Assembly: GCA_020310875.1 (NCBI GenBank)
Contig: CM035406.1
Span: 221,388,294 to 221,452,293, forward strand
Direction of reading: 5' to 3'
Source of the DNA: Ceratopteris richardii
Taxonomy: Eukaryota > Streptophyta > Polypodiopsida > Polypodiales > Pteridaceae
DNA length: 64,000 nucleotides
Of this stretch, positions 11,570-23,536 are shown piece by piece. Each line of letters starts with the position of its first letter. Positions within the stretch are counted from its first letter, which is position 1. The notes under the pieces are model-generated. The model did not search any database, was not told the DNA's origin, and saw only the letters and a program-made list of their open reading frames with translations. Made by a program: the position numbers and the translations under genes.

Positions 11570-13462
11570 ACAAGCTAGTTAGTAATAGCTATTATGGCAA
11601 CAAGCTTATAGTTAATAGTAGAAGTTATGCATACCTAGTTAACAAGTAACAAGATAATAAGTAATGATGAACGTTATGCATGCATGCCTAAGTAGCTAGT
11701 AAAAAACGAATTCAAAATAGCTGATTTAGAACGAGCTATTTAATAATATCTAATTAATAACAAATGCATAAGATTAAGCTAATTAGTAATAGCTAATTAG
11801 TAGGAATAACTAACTAGTAACAAGATACTTACTATCAACAAACTAAGAACAAGCTAAATAATAATTGCTACTTAGTGGAAATAGCTAATTAGTAAGAGTC
11901 TACTTAGTATCAACAAACTAAGTACAGACTAAAAAATAATAGCTACTTAGTAGAAATAGCTAACTAGTAACAAGATAATTAGTAATAGATAATTACTAAG
12001 AACTAACTAAGAACTAGCTGCCCAAAAAGAGCTAACTAATAGCAAGCTAATCACTAACAACTAACCAAGAACCACCTATTTAGTAGTAGATAAGAGGTAA
12101 CAAATTGATAAGTAATAGCTAGTTCCTAACAAGTAATCCAAAACTACCTACTTAGTAATACTTTATTGATAACAAGATGACTAGTAGTAGATAACTAATA
12201 ACAAGTAACCAATAGCAAGCTACTCAGTAGAAGATAACTAGTAAAAAGCTATTTACTGATAGCTAATTACAAACAACTAACCAAGAACCAAATTCCTCTC
12301 AATAGCTGACTAGTAACAAGATAATGAATTCTAGCTAATCTTTAACAACTACACAAGAACAAGGTACTTAGTAATAACTAACTAGTAATAAGATAATTAG
12401 TAATAGCTAATTACAAGAAACTAACCAAGATCCACCTACTTAATAATAGCTAACTAGTAGCAAGCTTATAAGTTATAGCTAATTATAAGAAAGTAACCAA
12501 GGATCAACTACTTAGAAATAGCTAAGAACTAACAAGATAATTAGTAATAGCTTATTAATAATAACTAACTAAGAACCAACTACCTATAAACAACTTACTA
12601 GTAGCAAGCCAATTAGTAATAGCTGATTACTTACAACTAACCTAGAACCAACTACTCAGTAATAGCTAACTGGTGAAAAGCTAGTTAATAATAGCTAATT
12701 AAAAACAAGTAACCTAGACATAGCTATTTAGTAATAACTAACTTGTAAGAAGCTATTTAGTTATAGATAATTGGTAACAAATGACCAAAAACTAGCTACT
12801 TAGAAATAGATAACTAGCAGCAAGCTAATTAGTAATAGCTAATTACAAACAACGAACCAAGAACTAGCTACTTAGTAATAGCTTACATATAACAAGCTAG
12901 TTAATAATGCCTAATTACTAACAAATATCAATGAACTAGATACTTAGTAGTAGCTAATTGGTAACAAGCTAGTTAGTATTACTTAATTACTAACAACTTA
13001 ACAAGAACCAACTACTTAGTAATAGCTAATTGGTAGGAAGCTAATTATTAATAGATAATTACTAACACGTAACTTAGAACTAGCAACCTAGCAATAGATT
13101 ACTGGTAACAAACTACTTAGTAATAGAAAATTACTAACAAGTAACCAAGATCCAGCTACTTAGTACTAGCTTACTAGTAACAAGCTTATTAATAATAGCT
13201 AATTACAAACAACTAACCCGAAGGAGCTACTTATTTATAGCTAGTTAATATCAAGCTTGGTAGTAATAGCTAAATACTAGCAACTAACTAAGAACCAACT
13301 ACTTAGTAATACATAACTAGTAACAAGCTAATTAGTAATAGATAATTACAAACAACTAACCAAGGACTAGCTGCTTAGTAGTAACTAAGTAGTAACAAGA
13401 TAAATAGTATAAACTAATTACTAACAACTTACTAAGACTATGTACTTAGTAATAGCAAACTA
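11570..13462. repeat. minisatellite with a 72-bp period
   Basis: Anchoring on the G(A)AC that follows AACTAACCAA, the same position recurs every 72 bases: 12069, 12141, 12213, 12285, 12357, 12429, 12501, 12573, 12645, 12717, 12789 and so on to 13436, with a single one-base slip near 13293. This is 19 steps. Within each unit the word TTAGTAATAGCTAA occurs twice, 29 and 43 bases apart, so the 72-mer is itself an internal duplication. Units left of 12060 are related but irregular in spacing (58, 75 and 89 bases). Every frame on both strands is full of stop codons, so it is not coding. Units differ by many point changes but hardly ever in length. Confidence 0.93.
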
Positions 13463-13875
13463 GGTATGGTTAGATGATGGATCTTCTCAATTGAAAGCTA
13501 AACATCCATTTACTTCCTAGGTAGATATCCAAGGCTAATAGGCATGACTATAATATGGAACTTCTTTGACTCAAGGCATGGGAAGGGAGAACATGATGAT
13601 GCAAGTGTAGTTGTGGAAAGGGCACAAACCCATTAACAACTTAAATGTGACAATGCAATGACAAAGTGTGCTTGAAATGTTGTGGAATTTCTTAGAGGAA
13701 ATTTGTCAAAGTCAAAAGCAAGAGATGTCACACGAGTCTTCTAGGAAGTGAATGTTGAAGAAGTGAATAGGGAGAAGGCTTGGGATCGTAAAGGGATATC
13801 TCAAGTTCAATTGTTGCATTTGATTCATGGCTATTATAGGCTAGATGGACATTGCATTGGTGTTAGAGAACTAAC

Positions 13876-14211
13876 ATGTATTTTCTTTCGTTGTATCCAT
13901 GGTCAATGGAGAAGATGCATCAACAAACACCACATTCCAAATTGGACATACCATACTTTGACTCATGGGTTTCCAATTTTGAATCTCAAGCTGATGGAAA
14001 CTATCTATTAGATGCATTGGTAGTGGATGAAAACTTTGGAGTGAGCATAGAAGAGGAAAATTATGAAGGTGCATATTTCTATTTATTAAAGTGCACACAA
14101 GGTAAACAGTTCACTCTAAAGAGTCTAATGGATGCTTGGAACAACCTGATAGCTTCAAGAACATATTATGTGGTGGGTTTATTTTATGAGATACTACGAG
14201 AAAATGTCTAA
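13876..14211 (+). CDS. unrecognised 111-codon open frame
   Basis: An ATG-started frame of 111 codons ending RENV and a stop. The middle is acidic (VSIEEENYEGAYFYLLKCT) and followed by a DAWNNL segment. I do not recognise the family. The preceding 13748-14011 frame overlaps it in another phase and looks less protein-like. With the large tandem array next door and transposon remains around, a decayed transposon ORF is more likely than a host gene. No promoter or splice evidence is visible. Confidence 0.25.
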   Translation: MYFLSLYPWSMEKMHQQTPHSKLDIPYFDSWVSNFESQADGNYLLDALVVDENFGVSIEEENYEGAYFYLLKCTQGKQFTLKSLMDAWNNLIASRTYYVVGLFYEILRENV

Positions 14212-15899
14212 GGGTTGTTAGAAACAAGACCATCAACTTATCTATAATCCCATATTGTAAGATGCATTAAAATACCCATGTTAGTAGTCCATAATTGTAC
14301 AAACTTGCTTACCTTTAATGGTGATGTCGATGATGTTGTTTACAATAGTATGCCTTGGACTTCATAATACCCATGTGACAATGGACAATTTCTTAGTTTG
14401 ACACTATGTAGTGCACGAATTGACTACTAGATAATTATAAATTACTTTCTTAAGTAACCCTTTCCTAAAATTCTCTAAGTGTACATTGCATGACAAATAA
14501 AAATCAAGGTGCGTTGCTAACAATAAGTTGTGTGTGAATATGTGTATGGAACATGTTCAAACTAATAACTAACTAATAAGTAATATGTAAATGTGTTACA
14601 ACTAATTGCTAACCATATGGAAGAAGTGTGGCAAAAGATTATTGTGAAATGGAGGACAGATCCACTTTGTAATGGCTGAGCTTGGTTAGAAGGTCCTCTT
14701 CAAAATATACATTCCTTGACTTCTCCAATTCCTTAGAACTTGGCTAATTCATTGGATGATTCATTCGCTTTCAGGTCGTTTTATAAATGAAGCTAGATGC
14801 TCACTATATGATATCTGTGCATCCGAAATCAATTTAGAGAGGCTCAATCAGACTTGATATTTTATATGCGTGGAGTTTTCCTAAGACTATACATATGGTA
14901 TACATAACATTGATGTCCATGTTACTTGATAGCAAACTCTTTTGTCAATGAGGAATTATCATGGAATAATATCTATTATCCTTCAAGTTATACAAGAAAG
15001 TTGATAGATGGTATAGGTTTGATATCAAGTCTTATATGTTATTCTACACTTTATTTATTTTGTAGGAAGACTTTGGCCTTTGTGTTTTCTATCATGTATT
15101 ATGACTTATCCTCTCTACAAAAAGCTAGTTCTCAAATAAAAGTTTTGGCTCATGAAAATTGATTCTTAATTTTATTCTTTTGAAGTGTGATTTTCATCCT
15201 TACTTTTCAATCTACATCTTCATTGTGGTGCATGGTGTCTTTGATAGTGTGAATGACTCACTAGTCCCATGTTCTCTTGTCTATATTTCGAGGTCGATGA
15301 TGTAGTTGGAAAAACAAGGGATGTGTTGCCTTAGAACATGAAAGAGGTGACATTTTAGGCATATGGTGTGGCCAAAAAAGTTCTAGAAGATAGTCTTGTT
15401 GAGACCGCTAAAAACTATTATTCTACACATGAGCTTGTTGTTGAGGAATGGACTCGATCTCCTAGAACAAAGTTTTGAAATTTCTTTATGCACTATAGGT
15501 TGTGCATTTTGATCATCCACCTACACTTCTTTGTGCTTAGAAGTTTAGTCAAGTGGTAGAGCGACTGAAAGGAAAAAATGTAGCATTCAGAAGCTATATC
15601 CCTACTCTCCTAGTCGATAAACAAAAGAAATTTATGAAGGTGGACAATACTTAAGGTTTAGAACAAGTTCATTCATATTCTTTAGAAGAACATGTACTTA
15701 TTGCATCAATTCTATTGTTCAAGCTTATCTGTGTTTGGTGAGGGCTTGTCCTTGGCATAGTTTGTAACTCTTCTATATTAATACTCAGTTTTTCTGTTCT
15801 CTCAAAATAAAAGTGTGGCAGCTCATCCCCTCAAAATGAAACTAGCACCCCTAAAACATATGAAATCGATGGTTGTAAAGGTTTTTTCTTGAAATCCAA
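14212..15899. other. no gene recognised
   Basis: AT-rich sequence with only short unremarkable frames (for example 14926-15162). No terminal repeat, tandem repeat or domain motif was seen. Confidence 0.5.
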
Positions 15900-16570
15900 T
15901 GATCAAAGTAATTTAGCATTTCAATTCAGGTGGAAGAAGTGTGAATCAACAGTGTCAAATCATGTGTTTGGAAGGAAATACCATCTATATACCACCGGAA
16001 TAGTTTGAATGCACCCATAGACTTAAAGTACTTACCATGTAAATAGCTAACAATTGAAGGATATGGATGCAAATAGCATAACAACAAGAGTGCTTTTGTT
16101 TCCTTATCCATGTCCATTTTCAGAGTTTTGAACTATGAGAATATAGCATCAAACTCATTTGGATGAGCAACAACACTATCTATGTCCTTCATGCAAAGGT
16201 CATATAAGTTTCTCATCATATACACTTTATTTGGTGCTCTTTCTTTTTCATATGTATTGCAAGACATCTTCCAAATCTCCTCACCCCGTTCATAGCACAA
16301 TAATGTAAAGAAAACACTATGTCCTAGGTTCAATCAAATGCTAAAGCTATTCATTTCATCCAACATATCCCTATCATCTTCATCCATGTGAGTAGGATTA
16401 TTTGAGATTTCATTTACTAGCCTCCACTACCTCCTCTCAATCAATACATCTTTAATCTAATTCTTCCATAGAGTAAAGTTTGATGTTCCATGAAACTGTT
16501 GGATCTCAAAATGGTGTTTTCCCTTCAACTTGAAGCTCCTCATGGGAACACTAGAACTAGATCTTGATCC
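15900..16570 (-). mobile_element. Ty1/copia gag fossil
   Basis: On the minus strand the remains show the start block FEIQQFHGTSNFTLW, then a segment with NEFDAIF and KALLLLCYL, the pattern of the UBN2-type copia gag. The copy is broken, and no pol remains were found to its left, where they should follow. LTRs were not identified. Confidence 0.65.
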
Positions 16571-17640
16571 ACTAGATGTTCCTTAGATTTCTATTCCATG
16601 CTGATAGAGAATTCGTTAGAATGATAATGACATTAGAAGAGTCCAAATACCACTGAGGTCACAAAAGGATGACCAAGTATGAGTTTCTAGGTAAAAATCC
16701 AAAGAGTCTCCCCAAAAAAAATATTTAAATGAAGAGTTATGAACAACCAAAAGGATTATGTGATAATATATGTGCTCAGACTGATAAGTGTATCAAGGAC
16801 CAGATTGACCATTGTAAAACTGACAAAATAAAAAATCTGGAAAAAAATCTACAAGAGTATCCTACACAAAATGAGAAAATGATCAATGTGAAAAGCTCAT
16901 AAAACTGCAAGTAGTGGAATCTAAATTTGCATCACCAATCATCTATTCTAGTGCATATAATTAGGTAACCAAAAGAAGTTAAATAGGCTTATTGAGCACC
17001 TATGAATAACTATCATACGTTGCTTATGGCAAGGCTAGGTAAGTCTTCCACTTGCATCACCAAAGACCCACGAACATTTGGGTGTCTCCCAATTACAAAA
17101 ACCCCACCTCAACCCTCTTTATGAACCTCAAATACTTTATGAAAATACATAACGAGTATATCAATGGCCTCATGGATTTACATAAGCGGTATCCACAAAG
17201 GCATAGATAGTTTGTATGTGCTCAATATATGCAATAAAATGGTACTTAAAAGGTTGCGCTCACAATCCAAACACTACCCAACAACACCTGCATGTGTCTT
17301 TCAACTCTATTCTTTAGGCTCAAAAACCTACATAAGCTTGTGGTGGCTACTCCCACCACAACTAAGAGCCTTTCAAGAACTTGTAGATTTACTAGTGTGG
17401 CTATAAAGATAGCCCCAAAGCTGAATATTCCTTCTCGAAGAAGTACAAAGATCACTCTTGTTGATGTTGTTGAACGTGTGTAAAGTGAATTATGCATGAA
17501 ACTACTCCAAAATGGCTCCAAGAATAACCCAAAAAATGCTTTAAACAGGTTTTGAAAGCAAAGAACAAAGCTTCCAGGACCAAAACATGCTCGAGGTAAT
17601 GTGAACCTTAGTATTTCCCCTTCTTAACGTCCCAAAGGAG
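16571..17640. other. no gene recognised
   Basis: The interval upstream of the copia gag fossil should include its leader and LTR, but I could not find a second copy or a primer site. The open frames at 17164-17521 overlap on both strands and show no known motif. Confidence 0.4.
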
Positions 17641-17719
17641 TGTAGCTTAGTGGAAAGAGATTGTCGGTTACTCAAACTCTCGAGGGAATAGTACTAGGAT
17701 GGGTGAGCTCCTAGGAAGT
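17641..17719 (+). mobile_element. pol III relic: tRNA-like A box joined to 5S rRNA-like internal promoter
   Basis: TAGCTTAGTGG at 17643-17653 fits the tRNA A-box consensus TRGYNNARNGG exactly. Downstream, GGTTACTCAA (17666-17675) stands where a B box would be. Then TAGTACTAGGATGGGTGA and CTCCTAGGAAGT (17690-17719) match the 3' part of plant 5S rRNA, including its box C, with two mismatches in 30. The 5' half of 5S rRNA is not present. The layout suggests a SINE head of mixed tRNA/5S origin or a decayed 5S-carrying element such as the Cassandra type. No target duplication or tail was found. Confidence 0.55.
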
Positions 17720-18279
17720 ATCAAGAACCTTTGTCTTCCTTGATCATTAAGGTCCTCCCTCATGCATAGCCAATGGAACTAACTATGACTTTGGTGACTT
17801 GGATGACAAGGTATGACAATGTCTATTCCTTGGTTGCCACCATATAGAAATCCATAAGAGGGTGGGGTGCTCACTTCACTTGCACAAAATCAACAAATGT
17901 TTTTCATCGAAAGTCTCAAATATCTGTGAAGTATTTCAACGGTGATGAACGACTATGGAATCTCATTATAAAGAGCTCCATGACGATACCCTAGCATTAG
18001 AAAACTAAGCTTTCAATGCTGCATAAAGTACCCTGCACATGCCTACAAAATAAGCAAAAAGACATAGTAGATAGAGAGGAGGAGATTTCTTAGGTGTTAC
18101 AGATGTGGCCAAACTTACAAATTTTGGTTGGCTAGAAAACTTTATGGATTATTAATAAACATATACAAAATTGTCCAACCACCATTTGGCCTTTCACATG
18201 GACACTAACAATAATAGTAATCTAGACGCTTCAATCGTTCTAACTCCACAATTCTCTAAAACAATTCATGGCTTGTCCG
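17720..18279. other. no gene recognised
   Basis: Possible body of the pol III relic at 17641, but I see no terminal oligo-T or A tail and no second copy in the window. Confidence 0.35.
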
Positions 18280-19200
18280 ATGCAATTGATTCCCTGTCCT
18301 CAAATTTCACATAAGGAATTACATTGGTAGAATTGCATTTAGTCCATAGACTAAATTTAATGGAGTTTTTCCAATTGAAGTTTTGTATGCCTTTCGATAT
18401 GCCCAAATGACATGATGTAGTTGAATATCCCAATCTCTTTTTTCATTATTCACTACTTTACAAAGAATAGTACATAACATTATTTGTACTTTCTTCTAAA
18501 TCATTGGCTTCTAGATGATACAATTTAGATTTCTTGTGTTATTTATGTATTTCTCTATTAATATTTCAATTATTAGATTGGTGAAATGAGTCCCTCTATT
18601 ACTTAGCAGTTCCATTGGTAGTCCAAATCAAATGATTACATATTCATAAAAGAACTTAGATGTGATTTAAGCATCATTTTCTCTAAGGATTTCGCTTCAC
18701 CCCATTTTTTTAGATAGTTAGTTGGCACTATTATGTATTCTACATGGGAGCTTTTAGCTTGTGGGTGTATAGATCCAATGAAATCCAATCCCAATTTACT
18801 AAATACTCTAGTAGATATGAGATGTTCAAGAGGCATGTCATCTTTCTTGATTCGTGGTTTGGTTCTTTGGAAAATATCACATATTTATGCATGGAACTAA
18901 GCATCTTCGATTAAAGTAGGCCACCAAAATCTTGAATATAGGATTAATTTAGCAGTTCCCTAACTTGAAAAGTGATGTTTGACATGAATGACCCAATTCA
19001 AACATCTCTAGGTAAATTTCCTTAGGAACAAAGATTCTTAGATATCCATCGATTCATCTCTTATATAGTTCATCATTTATTAGTACAAATTCCTTACTCA
19101 TCTCTTGTATATTTATTTTGACTGAATCCATCTTCATTATTTCAATGCAGGGTTCTTTCTTCAAATATTCCACAATATGATTACTGCATTTAGGATTTTC
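18280..19200 (-). mobile_element. Ty3/gypsy integrase fossil
   Basis: The minus strand gives an integrase-like run: a WWPT-like segment after a zinc-finger-like region near 18850-18930, then GLDFIGSIHP and YIIVPTNYLKKWGEAK (about 18700-18790). These correspond to the start of the catalytic core in Ty3/gypsy integrases. It is very decayed, with many breaks. No LTR was recognised. Confidence 0.7.
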
Positions 19201-19617
19201 TTGAAATGAAAACAAAATTGTTGGTTCATCTCTTCTTTCATTCTAACATTGAGAGAGATATGTCTCCAGATCTTTCTCTTTTTTTGGCCAATGAACTCCC
19301 ATTATTATCAAATTATTTAGATAGAAATTTTTTAGGCATGAGAACATGGATTCCAAATATGTGCCTTCTCTCGATATTTGTGTTGTTCTTCTTCAAGTAC
19401 ATAATATTCTAGGATTCCTATGTTGGGTTGATTAATGTGAGCACTTTTTCATAATATTAACCACTTCTATGTGCATCCTAATTTACAATATCCTCTCTTC
19501 GATGTACAATCCCTCATGCAGATATTCCAAAATCATGAAAATGGATTTTGAATACTCCCATTGCTCATGTGAAAAGTAAGTTATCATGATCTGAATGTCA
19601 AGAGTAATGTTATTACT

Positions 19618-20418
19618 CATCACGTCCTACACAATGTAGCTATCCATGGAGTCAGTGGTAATGGAACATAGAAGGTATGAGCAACTTCTTCAGTCATGAT
19701 GGAAAGCTACCATAAACAAAGCCACCATAAAAGAAGTTGTTCCATCATATGAAGGTGAAGCAAAAACACTAGGATTGAGTGTGAGTAGGTATGAAAAAAT
19801 GAAAAGAATGGTTCACTATTGCATCCAGCATCTCATGCATGCATGCATCATTTAGGTTCTCACATGGCCATGATTAGGCATATTTTCCTTGGTTGTAATG
19901 TAAGAGATTCTATTTTTTGTAGAGGAGAGGCATCATAGGTTAAGAGTTGGATGTTGAATTGCAAGCAATGGATGAGGTAAACCCCTCATTGACTGGATTT
20001 ATTCAACTCACTAGTCAATGTACACCTTATTTGCATTTAGGACTAGTAATTTACATTGTTGATGCACATGGTTATATCCACCATATCCAAAAGTTCATAC
20101 CCATGGTCTATTCTGCTAGAAAAAGAATAAGTTAACACCATGTATGGCCTCTCTATCACTGGTATAAATCTAGTTATTGTATCAAAAAAATTGATTAGCA
20201 AGGTAGATTGGTTGTCTATGTTCAAAGTAACTCAATTTAAGGGAAAAATGAAGGGGAAACATGTCAGGAGAGATTTATATGATGTAGTGATGGTGTTGTT
20301 CAAAAGATATACAAGGAGATATCAATAAGCTATGAATTTTCTAAACAGTTTGCAAGAGCCCTTACATTTGGGAACTGCACTACTGCACATACATCGACAA
20401 ATCTAGCTACCTATCATG
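19618..20418 (+). repeat. repeat X, copy 1
   Basis: About 800 bp beginning CATCACGTCCTAC and ending GCTACCTATCATG. It recurs inverted at 36882-37674 with roughly 90% identity by eye, and similarity stops sharply at both ends. It contains CATGCATGCATGCATC and scattered short frames on both strands (for example 20043-20225 minus, which also exists in the other copy), but no domain that I recognise. It could be a transposon fragment or part of an older segmental duplication. Confidence 0.8.
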
Positions 20419-20685
20419 TGGCGTGGGCTATAGCTACAAAAGCATCTCTTCAAAGATACAGGAAGATACGTACGCTACAATCGAATATGCAAAGCATATG
20501 TGGCTCTAGTCAATCTAGATGCCATCACTCATTGTAGAAGCTATATATAGAGGCACAAGGTTTGGAGGAGAGTTATTTGTGTAGCTTGTGGTGGCCCTTG
20601 TAGCCTAGTTCTTCCCATTTATCCTATCTTGACATATCAACAAAATTATATTAAGGGGTATCCGACATTTTCTAACCTCTATGGA

Positions 20686-22172
20686 TAAAGAGAGAGGAGA
20701 GATACAGAGAGAGAAAGAAAGAACAAGAGCAATATATTTTTGAATATCAATTTAATGGCATGCTTTTGATTGATCAAATATTTATTTGTATTTTTTTATT
20801 ATTCATCATTTCTTAGAAAGAAATTAAATAAAAGATGCATTAAAACTAGCGTACATAAATATCACTTGAAAATTAACTATTAAATTAGGACTTAGTAAAC
20901 TAGAGAAAGAATGAAAAGGAAAAATGAAGTAGCAAATAATAAAAAGAATAAATTAGATACGAAAATAAAAAAACAATTAATAAGAATAAAATAAAAATTT
21001 TAGTAATTTACCATGAAGTAAATAAAAGAAAAAGACTAAATAAAAATAAAAGAAAGTTTCTAATTGAAGTGATAAATAAAACAATAAAGGAATATTTAAT
21101 GAAAAAGAACATTAAAGGAAAAATAAAAAGAAAACCAAAGGGAAATGGGGCATGTTTCTTTATGAGAAAAATTTTGAGTTGCATTCAAATGTAGTAACGA
21201 TGTTTTTTTCATATAATGTTTTATTTTTTGCAGAGATAATGAACTCGTTTGAAGGTGTGATTTGTTTAAAGATACTTGAAATGTTCTGAAGAACCTAATG
21301 AAGTGATTGAAAGTCGGAAAGCTATTGACACCTTGAGTTATCTAAATTACACAAATGATTTCTCTCATCATTAATGCACAACTCATCCAGCGCTTTGGAT
21401 GGCATGTGTGGCATTTCCAAGATGCTGAGGGGTGCTCTGGTGGAAAGGACTCTTCTCGGTTACTCAAGTTCCACTATTGGATGTCGGTTGGATAGTGACA
21501 TTTTCCTTGTATCCATATTTTGTTCTTCATTTCATTATGATTAGCTAATGCTAAATTAATCCAATAACTCAAAATTTCAATATTTTTGTACATATGAAAT
21601 AGCTCTTGTATATTAAAACATTGTGTAGAGTTCTCTACTTTGATCTTTTGTTTGAGAGTACAATGAATTGGAAATACACACTCACACACCCAACCTCGTA
21701 AGGTAGAAGCACCCATCATGAGAGACTCATGGACATGTTCAACCAAGACTTGGACTTAGGACTTCCTCGCACAACTTCAAGGCATTCAGTCACTAGGCTA
21801 TGTGAGCTAGGACCTTCAATACTTCAACACTTCCATTTGACCTTCAAGACTTCCACCATTATGTGAGCATGCCCAAAAAGCACATACTATGCAACCCCAT
21901 GATAGGATAGATGACAGAATCACATCCACCCATCTAGAATCCCATCCATCCATCCATCACATCACACTCCTTTGCTTCTTGACATCACATTGCGCATTTC
22001 CAAGTGTTAATAAAGTTATAATAGGGCTTGTTCATCTTATAATAAATATAAGGGGAGACAACAAGATAGTACCTTTATAAGATGAAAAGGATCAAGGAGA
22101 ATAAAAGTAAAGAGGTCAAGGCACACCATCTATAGGAACCCAATAAGATCACTTTTAACTATTTATGATCAT
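20686..22172. repeat. repeat Y, copy 1 (uninterrupted)
   Basis: About 1.49 kb starting in a GA-rich run and ending CTTTTAACTATTT. It matches 30111-33502 once the 1.9-kb LINE fragment of that copy is set aside. Inside it, on the minus strand, lies a tRNA-like segment. A plus-strand stretch at 21426-21460 resembles the head of the pol III relic at 17650. The sequence TTCTCTCATCATTAATG at 21360-21376 is the unfilled counterpart of the LINE insertion site in copy 2. Copy 1 abuts a copia RT fossil at 22173. Confidence 0.82.
21500..21896 (-). mobile_element. SINE-like tRNA-derived segment within repeat Y, copy 1
   Basis: Minus-strand sequence carries an A box-like TAGCCTAGTGAC near 21805 and a B box-like AGTCCAAGTCTTGG about 40 bases on, the spacing of a tRNA gene. 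A body with a TG-rich run and ATTTCATATGTACAAA follows. Corresponding segments at 32830-33230 and 33659-34056 keep a better A box (TAGCCTAGTGG). The 33659 copy exists without the rest of Y, so this roughly 400-bp part behaves as a mobile unit. Confidence 0.55.
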
Positions 22173-23119
22173 TGTTGTCTATGTTGATGACATGTTGCTT
22201 GCTCATTGGTGCTAGTGAGAAGCATATTGCTGATTCTAAGGCTTAATTGCATGCCTCTTTTGAGATGTTAGATTTGCGGCATTTGCATCACTATCTGAAC
22301 ATTCAATTTTATGCAAGTTGATGGTGGAACAATTTTGTGCCAAACAAAATATGTTGACACATTATTATGCATAACTTGGCATGATATTCCATTTTTTGTC
22401 TCAAAGATGAGAAAATTTATCCATTTCTCATGTGTCAAGCATTGGTATGTGGTTAAGTGCATCTTTTGCTATTTGAGTGGTAGCCCATTAATTTAATTGT
22501 TTTATCCCAAGGGAGATCTCTACCATGAGATTTACATGCCTTTTTTTACTCTGACTAGGCTCATTGCTATGGCCCTCCTATCTCCTCTAGTGGTTTTTGG
22601 TCCATGCTTGGTAGCTCATGCATATCTTTGTTGAGAAAGAAGCACCCTTCTATGGCCACTTCTAGTTGTGAGGCTGCATATAGGGAAGCTTTCACAATGA
22701 CTATTGGTGTGTGTGTGTGGCTCAGACACCTTTTGGCTTATTTTGGTGTTGGTTGGTCTTCTACCACCAGCATCGTAACTAACAGTGAGAGCGCATTGGT
22801 AGTTGCAAGGAACCCTTTGTTCCATGCTTATGCAAGGCACATTGAGGTGCATTATTAACATGTCACAGAGAGGTTCTCTGCTAGATATATCAATTTGACA
22901 TGTGTGCCCACATAGGATAACATTGTACATCTTTTCACAAAGGTCTACCTCTAGAGAATTCCTGAAGCTTTTTGCAAAGCTTTGGGCTTACATCCTTTTG
23001 TGGATTGATCTCCTTCCACATAGTTTGACACTTCCTTATACATGAGTGCCAACACCTTATTCACTGCATCACTCCAAGGGGTGATTTGTTGATATATTTT
23101 GGTACTGATGTGTGTGAAT
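22173..23119 (+). mobile_element. Ty1/copia fossil F: RT end, RNase H and start of 3' LTR
   Basis: Plus-strand remains begin at the RT active site (VVYVDDMLL near 22174-22200) and run through RNase H: SCISLLRKKHPSMATSSCEA at about 22615-22675, an IVTNSESALVVARN block near 22766-22807, and a terminal LFTK-like motif near 22928. A purine-rich AAGGGGTGA precedes TGTTGATATATTTTGG at 23087, the probable LTR start. After 33 bp the LTR is cut by element E and seems to resume at 28371. The copy is old and broken; its 5' part is missing, and repeat Y lies there. Confidence 0.78.
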
Positions 23120-23523
23120 TGTTATACTTGATGGAATATTTGTAATGAAGGTTTAATGCCTTGAGGATTTTAATGTGTTTTGTGTTTTGATTTAGTAGGT
23201 GAAGATTCATGAGGTGTGAATACGCGTGGGTCTATTAAAATACTTTTGGAGATATTTAGAAGAGTATTTGAAGAGAATAAGTTATTTTTACAAGATAGTT
23301 ATTTTTAGCTATTTTTGTAAATAAAGCAAAAGCATGCCTTTTTTAGCGTGGCCCTCATGTATCTTCAATTCAGGACATAATATGAATTACCTATAAATAC
23401 GCATGCTCTCATAGAGTTGTCCATGAGAGCATGTGGGGGAAGATTGGACCCAATCTTGTGTCCTCTCCTTTCGTCTCTTGTTTCTTCTATTTTTTGAGTA
23501 TTTTAGGGATCCGATCATCAACA
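23120..23523 (+). repeat. 5' LTR of element E
   Basis: Begins TGTTATACTTGATGG and ends CCGATCATCAACA. It contains a TATA-like CCTATAAATACGCATG near 23391-23406, the likely pol II start region, and matches 27940-28365. Confidence 0.85.
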
Positions 23524-23524
23524 G

Positions 23525-23536
23525 TGGTATAAGAGC
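23525..23536 (+). promoter_or_regulatory. primer binding site of element E
   Basis: TGGTATAAGAGC one base after the 5' LTR differs at one base from the usual initiator-Met site TGGTATCAGAGC. It shows that 23120-23523 acts as a 5' LTR even though copia F's RNase H lies just upstream. Confidence 0.8.

Noticed and set aside
11570-13462. CRISPR-like array
   Set aside because: Units are contiguous variants of one 72-mer without unique spacers, in a plant nuclear context and with no cas genes.
15541-15580. Possible tRNA gene (TAGTCAAGTGG fits an A box)
   Set aside because: No B box at tRNA spacing, no acceptor pairing; a single chance box.
21474-21746. 90-codon minus-strand frame, repeated at 32811-33083 and 33607-33879
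   Set aside because: It crosses the tRNA-like SINE segment of repeat Y and recurs because the repeat recurs; no coding evidence.
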